From CAZYMF01 sp964648215 (GTDB lineage: Bacteria > Desulfobacterota > Binatia > HRBIN30 > JACQVA1): a DNA stretch of 26,142 nt. How positions within the stretch are numbered: position 1 is the first letter of the stretch; each line of letters starts with the position of its first letter. A program made the position numbers and the translations under genes. Positions 13,956 through 22,689 of the stretch are shown in pieces. The notes below the pieces were generated by a model. That model did no database searches and had not been told where the DNA came from. It was given only the letters and a program-made list of their open reading frames with translations. The stretch covers positions 1 to 26,142 of the forward strand of contig CAZYMF010000053.1 of the NCBI GenBank assembly GCA_964648215.1, read 5' to 3'.

Positions 13956-14662
13956 GCGCTCCCTTCGCGGCCAGCGCGCGGGTGGGCGACAACGTTGCCC
14001 GCATCCGCGAACAAGTGGCCCGGGCCGCCGCGCGGTCCGGGCGCCAGGCCGAGGAGATCCGCATCATCGCCGCGGCCAAAACCAAGCCGCCCGACATGAT
14101 CCGGGCGGCGATCGATGCCGGCATTGCCGACATCGGCGAGAACTACGTGCAGGAAGCCGCCGGCAAGATCGAGGCGGTAGCCGCACCGGCGCGTTGGCAC
14201 CTGATCGGCCACCTGCAGCGAAACAAGGCCGCCCGCGCCGTGGGGATCTTCGACGTGATTCAGACCGTCGACAGCCTGGCGCTGGCCGACGCGATCGAGA
14301 GGCAGGCCAAGGATCGCGGCAAGGTGGTCGAGGTCCTCGTCGAGGTCAACATCGGCAACGAAGCCAGCAAGAGCGGAGTGGCGCCGGCACGGGTCGGCGC
14401 GCTGCTGAGCGAGCTGCGAACCAGACCGCATCTGAGAGTCACCGGCCTGATGGCCATTCCACCGGCCGTAGCGGAGGCGGCCCAGGCGAGGCCCTACTTC
14501 GCCAGCTTGCGGCGTCTGCGAGACGAGCTCGCCGCCGGCATGCCGGGCTTGCGCGAGCTGTCGATGGGCATGAGCGACGATTTCGAGGTGGCCATCGAGG
14601 AAGGGGCGACGATGGTGCGCATCGGGCGCGCGCTCTTCGGCCCCAGGGAGGGGAAAGCATGA
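13952..14662 (+). CDS. yggS: YggS/PLPBP family pyridoxal phosphate homeostasis protein
   Basis: A 236-residue TIM-barrel protein related to the N-terminal domain of alanine racemase. It binds pyridoxal 5'-phosphate and buffers the free cofactor pool. Lys43 in IIAAAKTKP is the expected Schiff-base lysine. IGENYVQEA, WHLIGHLQRNKA, LVEVNIGNEASKSG, LSMGMSDDFEVAIEEGATMVRIG and GRALFG are all family blocks. The GTG start overlaps the maf stop (GTGA) and its own stop overlaps proC (ATGA). The yggS-proC-yggT order is widely conserved in bacteria, which supports both the assignments and a shared transcript. Confidence 0.95.
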   Translation: MSAPFAASARVGDNVARIREQVARAAARSGRQAEEIRIIAAAKTKPPDMIRAAIDAGIADIGENYVQEAAGKIEAVAAPARWHLIGHLQRNKAARAVGIFDVIQTVDSLALADAIERQAKDRGKVVEVLVEVNIGNEASKSGVAPARVGALLSELRTRPHLRVTGLMAIPPAVAEAAQARPYFASLRRLRDELAAGMPGLRELSMGMSDDFEVAIEEGATMVRIGRALFGPREGKA

Positions 14663-15519
14663 AAACCAAGCGCAGCACGACCGGGCCTCGTCGCGGGAAG
14701 TCCGCACGCCAGCGCACCGTGGGCTTCATCGGTGGCGGCAACATGGCCACGGCACTGATCCGGGGTCTGGTCGCCGCCGGACTGTACGGTGCGGACGAGA
14801 TCGAGGTCAGTGACGTCGATGCGGCCAAGCGCTCGGCGCTGAAACGACGGCTGAAGGTCGCCGTCACCGGGGACAACCTCGCCGTCGCCCGCCAGGCGCG
14901 GGTGATCTTCCTGGCGGTCAAGCCGCAGATCATCGATCAGGTCCTCACCGGGCTGCGCGAGGCGGCGAGTCCGCGGCAGCTTTTCATCTCGATTGCCGCC
15001 GGCGTGCCGACCGCGCGCCTCGAACGCCTTCTCGGCCCGGAAGCACGAGTCGTTCGCGTCATGCCCAACACGCCGGCCCTGCTGGGCCAGGGGATGTCCG
15101 TGATCGTGCGCGGCACGCGTGCCACGGCCGCCGACGAGCGCTTGGCGGTCAAACTCTTCGGCGCCGTTGGGCGGGCGGTCGCGGTGCAGGCGGAATCCCT
15201 GATCGACGGGGTCACCGGACTGAGCGGCAGCGGCCCGGCGTACGTGTACCTCTTCGCGGAGGCATTGATGGCCGGCGGCGTGGCCGCCGGGCTGACCGCG
15301 GCGCTGGCTCGCGAGCTGACCTACCAGACCCTGCTGGGGGCGACCGCCATGCTGCAGGAGACCGGGGAGTCACCCGAGGCACTGCGAGCCCAGGTCACCT
15401 CACCTGGAGGCACGACTCTGGCGGGTCTGACCGAGCTCCGCAGCCGCGGATTCAAGGACACCGTCATGGCGGCGGTAGTGGCCGCGACGCGCCGCTCGAT
15501 GGAGCTCGGCCGCGGCTGA
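14659..15519 (+). CDS. proC: Pyrroline-5-carboxylate reductase
   Basis: A 286-residue cytoplasmic enzyme that reduces pyrroline-5-carboxylate to proline with NAD(P)H, the last step of proline synthesis. VGFIGGGNMATALIRGL is the Rossmann dinucleotide motif; FLAVKPQ, VRVMPNTPALLGQGMS, LSGSGPAYVYLFAEAL and VTSPGGTTLAGL are the other family signatures, the last two forming the substrate site. The ATG at 14659 is preceded by AGGGAGGGGAAAGC and overlaps the yggS stop. The first 18 residues are basic (KTKRSTTGPRRGK) and extend beyond the usual family start, probably without functional meaning. The open frame further upstream is antisense-free shadow of yggS. Confidence 0.96.
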   Translation: MKTKRSTTGPRRGKSARQRTVGFIGGGNMATALIRGLVAAGLYGADEIEVSDVDAAKRSALKRRLKVAVTGDNLAVARQARVIFLAVKPQIIDQVLTGLREAASPRQLFISIAAGVPTARLERLLGPEARVVRVMPNTPALLGQGMSVIVRGTRATAADERLAVKLFGAVGRAVAVQAESLIDGVTGLSGSGPAYVYLFAEALMAGGVAAGLTAALARELTYQTLLGATAMLQETGESPEALRAQVTSPGGTTLAGLTELRSRGFKDTVMAAVVAATRRSMELGRG

Positions 15520-15562
15520 GATTGCTTGTGGCGGCCGAGCTTCCAGGCTAAGAAATCCCGGG

Positions 15563-15862
15563 ATGTTCATTCTGTCCAATTTCCTCGCCGCCATCGCCCA
15601 GGCGCTCAACCTCGTGCTGTGGCTCTACATGTGGATCGTCATTGCCCGCGCCTTGATCTCCTGGGTGAACCCGGACCCCGGCAATCCGATCGTGCGCTTC
15701 CTGTACAACGCCACCGAGCCGCTTCTCTATCGCGTCCGGCGCCTCCTGCCGTACTTTGCCGGCGGCATCGATTTCTCGCCACTGGTCGTCATCATCGCCA
15801 TCTACTTCCTGCAGCAGTTTCTCGTTCAGAGCCTGTACGACATGGCCAACAGCCTCCGATGA
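15563..15862 (+). CDS. yggT: YggT family membrane protein
   Basis: A 99-residue inner-membrane protein with two hydrophobic segments (about 5-33 and 68-92) joined by the family motif PDPGNPIVRFLYNATEPLL. YggT proteins are linked to osmotic-shock tolerance and to positioning of division or photosynthetic components, but the molecular role is not settled. It starts 43 nt after proC. The GGG before the ATG is a weak ribosome site. Its stop overlaps the ATG of yggU. Confidence 0.92.
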   Translation: MFILSNFLAAIAQALNLVLWLYMWIVIARALISWVNPDPGNPIVRFLYNATEPLLYRVRRLLPYFAGGIDFSPLVVIIAIYFLQQFLVQSLYDMANSLR

Positions 15863-16194
15863 CGGTGCCTTTTCTCACCGTCGTCGCCGCTGGCGTGCGG
15901 GTCCGCGTCCGGCTGCAACCGCGCGCCGCGCACAACCGCATCGTCGGCCGGCACGGCGATTCGCTCAAGGCCCAGGTCACGGCACCGCCGGCCGACGGAA
16001 AGGCCAACGCGGCCCTCGAGCGGCTGCTGGCGGCGTTCGCCGGCGTGCCACCATCGGCCGTGCGCGTGGTTGCGGGAGCGAAGAGCCGCGAGAAGACGGT
16101 CGAGCTGGTCACGAATGACGGACCGGCCCTGGCGGCCAAGCTGGAACGGGCCGCGCTTTCCCCGGTCGTTGACAACCCGAATGGAGGTGGTTAA
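15859..16194 (+). CDS. yggU: DUF167 (YggU) family protein
   Basis: A 111-residue small alpha/beta protein of the DUF167 family; function unknown. VRVRLQPRAAHNRIVGRHGDSLKAQVTAPPADGKANAAL contains the conserved core (P-x-A-x-x-x-x-I, ADGKAN), and VVAGAKSREKTVEL follows as the second block. The ATG at 15859 overlaps the yggT stop. The long frame continues upstream through proC/yggT in a different reading frame and has no support. It belongs to the maf-yggS-proC-yggT-yggU string. Confidence 0.92.
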   Translation: MTVPFLTVVAAGVRVRVRLQPRAAHNRIVGRHGDSLKAQVTAPPADGKANAALERLLAAFAGVPPSAVRVVAGAKSREKTVELVTNDGPALAAKLERAALSPVVDNPNGGG

Positions 16195-16220
16195 CTGCTG
16201 CCAGCACCACGGAGGATCCG

Positions 16221-16550
16221 ATGCCCATCTACGAGTACCAATGCCCGAAGTGTGGCTCGTTCGAGCGCATGCAGAAGTTCAGCGACCCGCCGGTGAAGCG
16301 TTGTCCCACCTGCAAGTCGAAGGTGACCAAGCTGATCTCGAACACCTCGTTCCAACTCAAGGGCTCGGGCTGGTACCTCACCGATTACGCGCGTAAGAAC
16401 GGCAGCGGCGGCGCCGGCGGCGCCAAATCCGAGAGCGCCGAGAAGGCCGAAACCACCTCCTCGGAAGCCTCCTCGGGCGGCTCGAAGTCCGACTCCTCAA
16501 AGTCCGAGCCGAAGACCAAGACGAACAGCAAGCACGCCAGCGCCGCCTGA
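16221..16550 (+). CDS. FmdB-type zinc ribbon protein
   Basis: A 109-residue protein. The N-terminus MPIYEYQCPKCG followed by RCPTCKS gives two CxxC knuckles, the zinc ribbon of the FmdB family; SFQLKGSGWYLTDYARK is the usual ending of that domain. FmdB was proposed as a regulator of formamidase genes, but the family is very wide and its function is unproven. Residues 62-109 are a low-complexity Ser/Glu/Lys/Gly tail, likely disordered. GGAGG lies 5 nt before the ATG. It is the last gene before a strong terminator. Confidence 0.92.
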   Translation: MPIYEYQCPKCGSFERMQKFSDPPVKRCPTCKSKVTKLISNTSFQLKGSGWYLTDYARKNGSGGAGGAKSESAEKAETTSSEASSGGSKSDSSKSEPKTKTNSKHASAA

Positions 16551-16588
16551 TTCACCGGCAAAGCGCCACTGCTTCGTCAGACCAGAGA

Positions 16589-16618
16589 GCCGCCGCGGCC
16601 GAGCCGCGGCGGCTTTTT
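16589..16618 (+). terminator. Strong intrinsic terminator
   Basis: An 11-bp perfect GC stem, GCCGCCGCGGC (16589-16599) with its complement at 16603-16613, a CGA loop, then TTTTT. It ends the maf-to-fmdB string 39 nt after the last stop codon. The phasin-like gene converges from the other side. Confidence 0.92.
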
Positions 16619-16628
16619 CGTGTCCTGG

Positions 16629-17021
16629 CTACGCCGCAGCCGCAGCGCGATGCGTCTCGACGCGCCGCTCCAGGGCCACCACCCGCTTGCGCAGCCGGTC
16701 GACATCGGACCGCGAGGCCAGATCCAACCGGTGTACGATCGGGGCAACAGCCTTCTCGGCCCGGTTCGTCGCCGTCTTCAGCAACCGCTCCCCGCGTTTC
16801 TCCAGGTCCGCCCGCGCCCGATTCACCCGACGCCGCACATCCTCCGTCGTCCGCTCGATCTCGTGCGTGAACCGACGCACGGCCTTGCGCGGAGCCGGCG
16901 GCAGCAGGTCGACCGTCTCCTTCCACATCCTCCGGGCACTCTTCTCGGCATCGAGGCGAACCGTCTCCAGCCGCTTCGGCAACCGAGCCAGGACACCCTT
17001 CCGAGCTCGTTTCGCTGTCAT
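16629..17021 (-). CDS. Phasin-like coiled-coil protein
   Basis: A 130-residue basic, almost wholly helical protein. The central region has heptad patterns (RRVNRARADLEKRGERLLKT), and the end SRSDVDRLRKRVVALERRVE matches the C-terminal leucine-zipper-like block of phasin family (PhaF/PhaI-type) proteins. These coat polyhydroxyalkanoate granules or bind DNA; no PHA synthase is in the window, so the assignment is tentative. The ATG at 17021 has a perfect AAGGAGGTG ribosome site 7 nt upstream, which decides it against the ATG at 17048. A promoter with a direct repeat precedes it. The tail is Ala-rich. Confidence 0.7.
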   Translation of the reverse strand: MTAKRARKGVLARLPKRLETVRLDAEKSARRMWKETVDLLPPAPRKAVRRFTHEIERTTEDVRRRVNRARADLEKRGERLLKTATNRAEKAVAPIVHRLDLASRSDVDRLRKRVVALERRVETHRAAAAA

Positions 17022-17045
17022 GGCAAACACCTCCTTCGTGGAATG

Positions 17046-17086
17046 CATTTAACACAGCGCGTCATGAAGTCAATGCGGCGCGTCAT
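17046..17086 (-). promoter_or_regulatory. Promoter with two direct repeats for the phasin-like gene
   Basis: On the minus strand TTGACT (17073-17068), a 16-nt spacer and TAAATG (17051-17046). The 9-mer ATGACGCGC occurs at 17086-17078 and again at 17065-17057, exactly 21 nt apart, i.e. two helical turns, one copy upstream of the -35 and one inside the spacer. This is a plausible regulator site. Prediction only. Confidence 0.45.
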
Positions 17087-17246
17087 CAAAAACTCCTCCG
17101 GGGCCCCGCCAGGCGGCCCGAGGAGCCTTCTTCCGCCCGCGAATCGTGGCCAAACGCGGCCAAAACCGTCTTGCTCCGGTAGTGGGAATCTGGTACGCAG
17201 CGCGATACTCTGAATGTGCGGGCGGCTGCACGGAAAACGTTGACAT

Positions 17247-18281
<1,035 letters not shown>

Positions 18282-18338
18282 AAAGCCGGAACGCGGTCGC
18301 GCCGACCAAGTGGTAGGCGGTGGCGCGCAGTCTCGACC

Positions 18339-19187
18339 ATGCTGGAGTTCCTCCGGAGAAATCGTATCGTTTTCACCTCCGGCTTCTTGCTGCTCTTCTC
18401 CCTGCTGCTGATCTCGGCCAGCGCCCGTGCCCGCCAGCCGCGCGATCCGTTCGCCGCCATCCTGCTCGAGGGCATGCGCCCGTTGCAGGTGGCGGTCACC
18501 GACGTTCTGACGTCGGTCTCGGCGGTGTGGACCAACTACGTGGACCTCGTCGACGTGCGCGCCCAGAACGAAGCTCTGCGCCGGCGTGTCGCCGAGCTCG
18601 AGCAGAGCACCGGCCGCCTGGCGGAGCTGCAAGAGAACAACCAGCGATTGAATGAGCTACTCGGCTTCCGCTCCACGCTCGACGGCGAGACACACCCGGC
18701 CCAGGTCTCCGGACGCGATCCGGGCACGCTGTTCCAGAGCCTGACCATCAACAAGGGCGAGAGCGACGGCGTGCGCAAGGGCTTTGCCGTGATCGCACCC
18801 GCCGGGGTCGTCGGCCAGATCATCGCCACCAGCCCGCACGCCGCCCGTGTTCTGTTGATCACCGATCACAGCAGCGGCATCGACGCGATCGTCGAGCGCA
18901 GCCGGGCCCGCGGCATCGTGGCGGGCGCGCTGGCCGACGGCTGCGTCATGAAATATCTCAAGCGCGGCGAGGACGTCGCGGTGGGCGATCGGGTGGCAAC
19001 CTCCGGCCTGGACGGCATCTTCCCCAAGGGTATCTTGATCGGCGAGGTGACCGGCGTCTCACGCAACCATCGCGGCTTGCTGCAGATGGCCGAGGTTCGC
19101 CCGACCGCGCCGCTGGAGAGGCTCGAGGACGTGCTGGTGGTCGCGCCGACGGCGCAGCGGCACGAAGTGGACGAGGGTAAGCGCTGA
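18339..19187 (+). CDS. mreC: Rod shape-determining protein MreC
   Basis: A 282-residue bitopic inner-membrane protein. A single membrane helix (about 10-28) is followed by a coiled coil (about 70-107, ending in RLAELQENNQRLNELLGF) used for dimerisation, and then two small beta-barrel domains with INKGESDGVRKGFAVI, GVVGQI and DRVATSGLDGIFPKGILIGEV, all typical of MreC. In the periplasm MreC binds and activates PBP2. The start at 18339 has GCGCAG-type sequence but no clear ribosome site. It lies 57 nt after mreB and 1 nt before mreD. Confidence 0.96.
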   Translation: MLEFLRRNRIVFTSGFLLLFSLLLISASARARQPRDPFAAILLEGMRPLQVAVTDVLTSVSAVWTNYVDLVDVRAQNEALRRRVAELEQSTGRLAELQENNQRLNELLGFRSTLDGETHPAQVSGRDPGTLFQSLTINKGESDGVRKGFAVIAPAGVVGQIIATSPHAARVLLITDHSSGIDAIVERSRARGIVAGALADGCVMKYLKRGEDVAVGDRVATSGLDGIFPKGILIGEVTGVSRNHRGLLQMAEVRPTAPLERLEDVLVVAPTAQRHEVDEGKR

Positions 19188-19188
19188 G

Positions 19189-19689
19189 ATGCGGACTTTC
19201 GCCTTCTTCTTCGTCGCGGCGGCCCTGGCCCTGCTCGTGCAATGCACCGTATGCCCCTGGCTTCCCCTGGGCGGCTCGATCCCCGATCTCATGCTGATCA
19301 TCTGCGTGTACCTCGGCCTGCACCAGCACACGGTCGGCGGCGCCCTGGGCGCCTTTCTCCTCGGCTACGCGCAGGACAGCTTCTCGGGCAGCACCATGGG
19401 GCTGAATGCCTTCGCCCTGTCCCTGGTGTTCGTCGTGGTCTACCTGACCTCGCGACGGCTGTGGGTCGAGAACACCATCTCGACCATCGTGCTGGTTTTT
19501 CTGGCCTCGGTGGTCAAGACTCTGGTAGTAATTCTCTTGTTGGCGCTGTTTCTCACCACCAGCGGCGTGTGGACCACGGCCGCCAAGCATCTGCTGATCG
19601 AAGCCGCCGTGGCCGCGGCGATCAGCCCGCTGATCTTCGCCCTGCTCGCCCAGAGCCGGCGTGCGGTGGCCGCGGAGGATGACGCGTGA
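19189..19689 (+). CDS. mreD: Rod shape-determining protein MreD
   Basis: A 166-residue inner-membrane protein with about five to six hydrophobic helices, usual length for MreD. PDLMLIICVYLGL and GFLLGYAQDSFSGSTMGLNAF-like sequence (about 45-72) are the recognisable family parts. MreD is part of the elongation complex with MreC, PBP2 and RodA. Sequence conservation in this family is low, so position between mreC (1-nt gap) and mrdA (GTGA overlap) carries much of the assignment. Confidence 0.93.
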   Translation: MRTFAFFFVAAALALLVQCTVCPWLPLGGSIPDLMLIICVYLGLHQHTVGGALGAFLLGYAQDSFSGSTMGLNAFALSLVFVVVYLTSRRLWVENTISTIVLVFLASVVKTLVVILLLALFLTTSGVWTTAAKHLLIEAAVAAAISPLIFALLAQSRRAVAAEDDA

Positions 19690-21551
19690 CGCCCCTGGGC
19701 CAGCGCGAAACGCCCGTGGCACTGCGGCGGCGGCTGGTGCTCTTCCTGCTGGCGGCGATCGTCGGCCTGTTCGCGTTGCTCAGCCGTCTCTGGGTGCTGC
19801 AGGTCACCGAGGGCGAGGAAAAACGGGCGCTGTCGGAAAACAACCGCATCCGCCTGCGCCGCGTGCGTGCCACCCGCGGCACGGTGCTGGATCGACGCGG
19901 ACAGGTGCTCGTCGACAGCCGGCCCTCCTTCGACGCGGTGCTCGTCCCCGAGGATTCTCCCAACCTCAACCTGACGATCGAGAATCTGGCGCAACTGCTC
20001 GGTCAGGGGGCGGCGGAAACGCAGTCGATCCTGCAGCAGGCCAAAGGCCGTCCTCCTTTCCAGGAGGTGGTCGTCAAGCGCGACATCGACTGGAATCAGA
20101 TGATGACGCTGGAGACGCACCAGCTCGACCTGCCCGGGGTCAGCCTGACCATCACGCCGCGTCGCAGCTACCCGCTGGGTCCCACGCTGGCGCACCTGCT
20201 CGGGTACGTCGGCGAGGTCAACGAGAAGGAGCTCGCCGCCGACCCCTACTACCGCATGGGCGATCTGATCGGGAAGACGGGCCTCGAGCGACGCCTGGAG
20301 AAAACCCTGCGAGGAGTGAACGGGGGGCAGCAGATCGAAGTCGACGCCGTCGGGCGCAAGCTGCGAGTGCTGCGCGAAGTCGAGGAGACGCCGGGAGACA
20401 CGGTCACCCTGACCATCGACCTCGAGCTGCAGAAGGCGGCCGAGAGCGCGTTCGGCGATCGTGACGGCTCGCTCGTCGCCCTCGACCCGAACAGCGGCGA
20501 GATCCTCGCCTACGTCAACCACCCCTCGTACGATCCCAACCAGTTCGCCCACGGTATCACCACCGAGCAGTGGGCCGCGCTGATGAAGAATCCCCACCAC
20601 CCCCTGGCCAACCGCGCCATCCAGGGGCAATATCCGCCGGGCTCGACCTTCAAGATCGTCATGGCGACCGCCGCCCTGGAGGAAGGGCTGATCACCCCGT
20701 TCACGCACATTTACTGCAGTGGCGGCCTCCAGTTCGGTGGCCACTACTTCCATTGTTGGAAGAAAGGCGGCCACGGTTCGGTCAACGTCCACGAAGCGCT
20801 GGTGCAATCCTGCGACGTCTTCTTCTACGAGATGGCCCAGCGCATGAGCATCGACACCATCGCCCGCTACGCGCACGCCTTCGGCCTCGGCCAGCCCACG
20901 GGGGTCGCCCTCGAGCACGAGAAGGTCGGGCTCATCCCCGACGAGAAGTGGAAACGGAAGCGTTTCGGGCAGCCGTGGTACGCGGGCGAGTCGCTCTCGG
21001 TGGCCATCGGGCAAGGGTACGTGACCGCTACTCCCCTGCAGATGGCCAATCTGATCGCGACGACGGCAACCGGCACCCGCTATCGGCCTCACTTCGTGAA
21101 GAAGGTGACCACGCCCGACGGCGAGGTGGTGCGCCGAACCGAGCCGGAGGCACTGTCGCGCCTCGAGTTTCGCGAGACCACCCTCAAGCAGGTGCGCGAC
21201 GCCCTGCGCGACGTCGTCGAGAGCGATCACGGCACCGGCCGCAAGGCACGGGTCAAGGGCATCGACGTCGCGGGCAAGAGCGGCACCTCGCAGGTGGTCA
21301 AGCTCGGCGCGGTCCGCCTCAAGGCGGCGCAGGTGCCCTGGAAGCAGCGCGACCACGCCTGGTTCGTCGCCTACGCGCCGGTGGAGGAGCCCCAGATCGC
21401 CGTCGCCTGTGTCGTCGAGCACGCCGACGGCGGCGGTGGCGCCATCGCGGCACCGGTGGTGCAGACCGTGATCGAAACCTACACACGGCGGCAGCCGCAG
21501 CGCGTGGCGAGCTATGCTCAAGATCGATCGGCGGCTGATCGTTCACTTTGA
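19686..21551 (+). CDS. mrdA: Penicillin-binding protein 2 (elongation transpeptidase)
   Basis: A 621-residue class B penicillin-binding protein. An N-terminal membrane helix (about 17-36) is followed by the dimerisation/pedestal domain (RATRGTVLDRRGQVL, GYVGEVNEKEL, GKTGLERRLEKTLRG), then the transpeptidase domain with Ser320-T-F-Lys323 in YPPGSTFKIV, Ser375-C-Asp377 in QSCDVFFYEMAQ, and Lys531-Ser-Gly-Thr. All active-site residues are present. It cross-links lateral-wall murein in the periplasm. The GTG start overlaps the mreD stop, and the 3' end overlaps rodA by 38 nt. Confidence 0.97.
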   Translation: MTPLGQRETPVALRRRLVLFLLAAIVGLFALLSRLWVLQVTEGEEKRALSENNRIRLRRVRATRGTVLDRRGQVLVDSRPSFDAVLVPEDSPNLNLTIENLAQLLGQGAAETQSILQQAKGRPPFQEVVVKRDIDWNQMMTLETHQLDLPGVSLTITPRRSYPLGPTLAHLLGYVGEVNEKELAADPYYRMGDLIGKTGLERRLEKTLRGVNGGQQIEVDAVGRKLRVLREVEETPGDTVTLTIDLELQKAAESAFGDRDGSLVALDPNSGEILAYVNHPSYDPNQFAHGITTEQWAALMKNPHHPLANRAIQGQYPPGSTFKIVMATAALEEGLITPFTHIYCSGGLQFGGHYFHCWKKGGHGSVNVHEALVQSCDVFFYEMAQRMSIDTIARYAHAFGLGQPTGVALEHEKVGLIPDEKWKRKRFGQPWYAGESLSVAIGQGYVTATPLQMANLIATTATGTRYRPHFVKKVTTPDGEVVRRTEPEALSRLEFRETTLKQVRDALRDVVESDHGTGRKARVKGIDVAGKSGTSQVVKLGAVRLKAAQVPWKQRDHAWFVAYAPVEEPQIAVACVVEHADGGGGAIAAPVVQTVIETYTRRQPQRVASYAQDRSAADRSL

Positions 21552-22617
21552 CTGGCTGCTGCTGGTCCTGGTGCTGGTGATCGTCGGCTGCGGCGTCACC
21601 ACCGTGCTCAGCGCGACGTACACGCCGAGCCGGCCGGTGAGCGGTCTGGTGCTGCGCCAGCTGACGTGGGCGGGCCTCGGCCTGATCGCCATGCTGGCCT
21701 CGCTCAGCTTCGACTACCGCCGCCTGGAGAGCTTCGCCTATCTCGTCTACGGCGGAGCGCTGCTGCTGCTGGTGCTGGTGCCGGTGCTGGGCGCGGTCGG
21801 CGGCGGCTCGCGCCGCTGGCTCACCTTCGGCCCGGTGTCGCTCCAACCCTCGGAGTTCATGAAGCTGGCGCTGGTGGTGGCGCTGGCGCGCTGGCTCCAT
21901 CGGCTGGCCGGGGACCAGCCGCTGCCGCTGCGGGCGCTGATCGTTCCGGTGCTGCTGCTGGCACCGGCCACGCTGCTGATCCTCAAGCAACCCGACCTCG
22001 GCACCGCCCTGGTGCTGGTGGCGACGGCGGGAAGCCTGATCCTGCTCTCCGGCTTCCGGGCGCGCTACGTGCTCCTCGTCTTCGCCCTGCTGGCGCCGGC
22101 GATGCCCCTGCTATGGGGCCACCTGAAGCCCTACCAGCAGCAGCGCCTGCTGACCTTCGTCGATCCGATGGCCGACCCCCTCGGCGCCGGCTACCACGTG
22201 ATTCAGTCGGAGATCGCCATCGGCTCGGGCGAGTGGTGGGGCAAGGGCTTCCTGCACGGCACGCAGAGCCGGCTCAACTTCCTTCCCGAGCAGCACACCG
22301 ACTTCATCTTCTCGGTCTTCGCCGAGGAGTGGGGCTTCGTCGGCTCGATGGTGCTGCTCTTTCTCTACGCGGCGCTGCTGCTGCGCTGCTTCGTCATCGC
22401 CAGCCGGGCCAAGGACAGTTTTGGAACTCTGCTCGCGTTCGGCATCACCGCGACGATCTTCTGGCAGGTGCTGATCAATCTCGGCATGGCCACCGGCTCG
22501 CTCCCGGTGGTGGGCATCACGCTGCCCTTCTTCAGCTACGGCGGCTCCTCGCTGCTGGCGCTGATGATCGGCATCGGCCTGCTGATCAACGTCAGCATGC
22601 GCCGCTTCACGTTTTGA
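21514..22617 (+). CDS. rodA: Rod shape-determining glycosyltransferase RodA
   Basis: A 367-residue SEDS-family polytopic membrane protein with about ten helices. It polymerises lipid II into glycan strands together with PBP2. GGGSRRWLTFGPVSLQPSEFMKLA, LLILKQPDLGTALVL, HLKPYQQQRLLTFVDP, and LPEQHTDFIFSVFAEEWGF with the essential Asp, are family hallmarks, followed by ITLPFFSYGGSSLL near the end. The ATG lies 38 nt inside mrdA, so the pair is translationally coupled. It is the last gene of the rod operon; its stop is 1 nt before an octamer palindrome. Confidence 0.97.
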   Translation: MLKIDRRLIVHFDWLLLVLVLVIVGCGVTTVLSATYTPSRPVSGLVLRQLTWAGLGLIAMLASLSFDYRRLESFAYLVYGGALLLLVLVPVLGAVGGGSRRWLTFGPVSLQPSEFMKLALVVALARWLHRLAGDQPLPLRALIVPVLLLAPATLLILKQPDLGTALVLVATAGSLILLSGFRARYVLLVFALLAPAMPLLWGHLKPYQQQRLLTFVDPMADPLGAGYHVIQSEIAIGSGEWWGKGFLHGTQSRLNFLPEQHTDFIFSVFAEEWGFVGSMVLLFLYAALLLRCFVIASRAKDSFGTLLAFGITATIFWQVLINLGMATGSLPVVGITLPFFSYGGSSLLALMIGIGLLINVSMRRFTF

Positions 22618-22618
22618 A

Positions 22619-22689
22619 GGTGTTAGGTTGTTACGGCCGCCAATATGGCCTAACAACATAACAACCTAACAACTCAACAACGTAATCTC
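22619..22689. repeat. Inverted octamer arrays filling the rodA/M20 convergent gap
   Basis: Two octamers on the plus strand (GGTGTTAG, GTTGTTAC at 22619-22634), a 15-nt spacer, then four octamers in the opposite orientation (CTAACAAC, ATAACAAC, CTAACAAC, TCAACAAC at 22650-22681). A perfect 13-bp inverted repeat links 22621-22633 and 22659-22671. The unit takes up essentially the whole 72 nt between the rodA stop and the stop of the M20 gene. It could act as a bidirectional terminator. Confidence 0.88.

Noticed and set aside
17240..17245. TTGACA as a -35 box for mreB
   Set aside because: It ends 1 nt before the mreB ATG, so it cannot serve that start; by chance or for an internal start without support.
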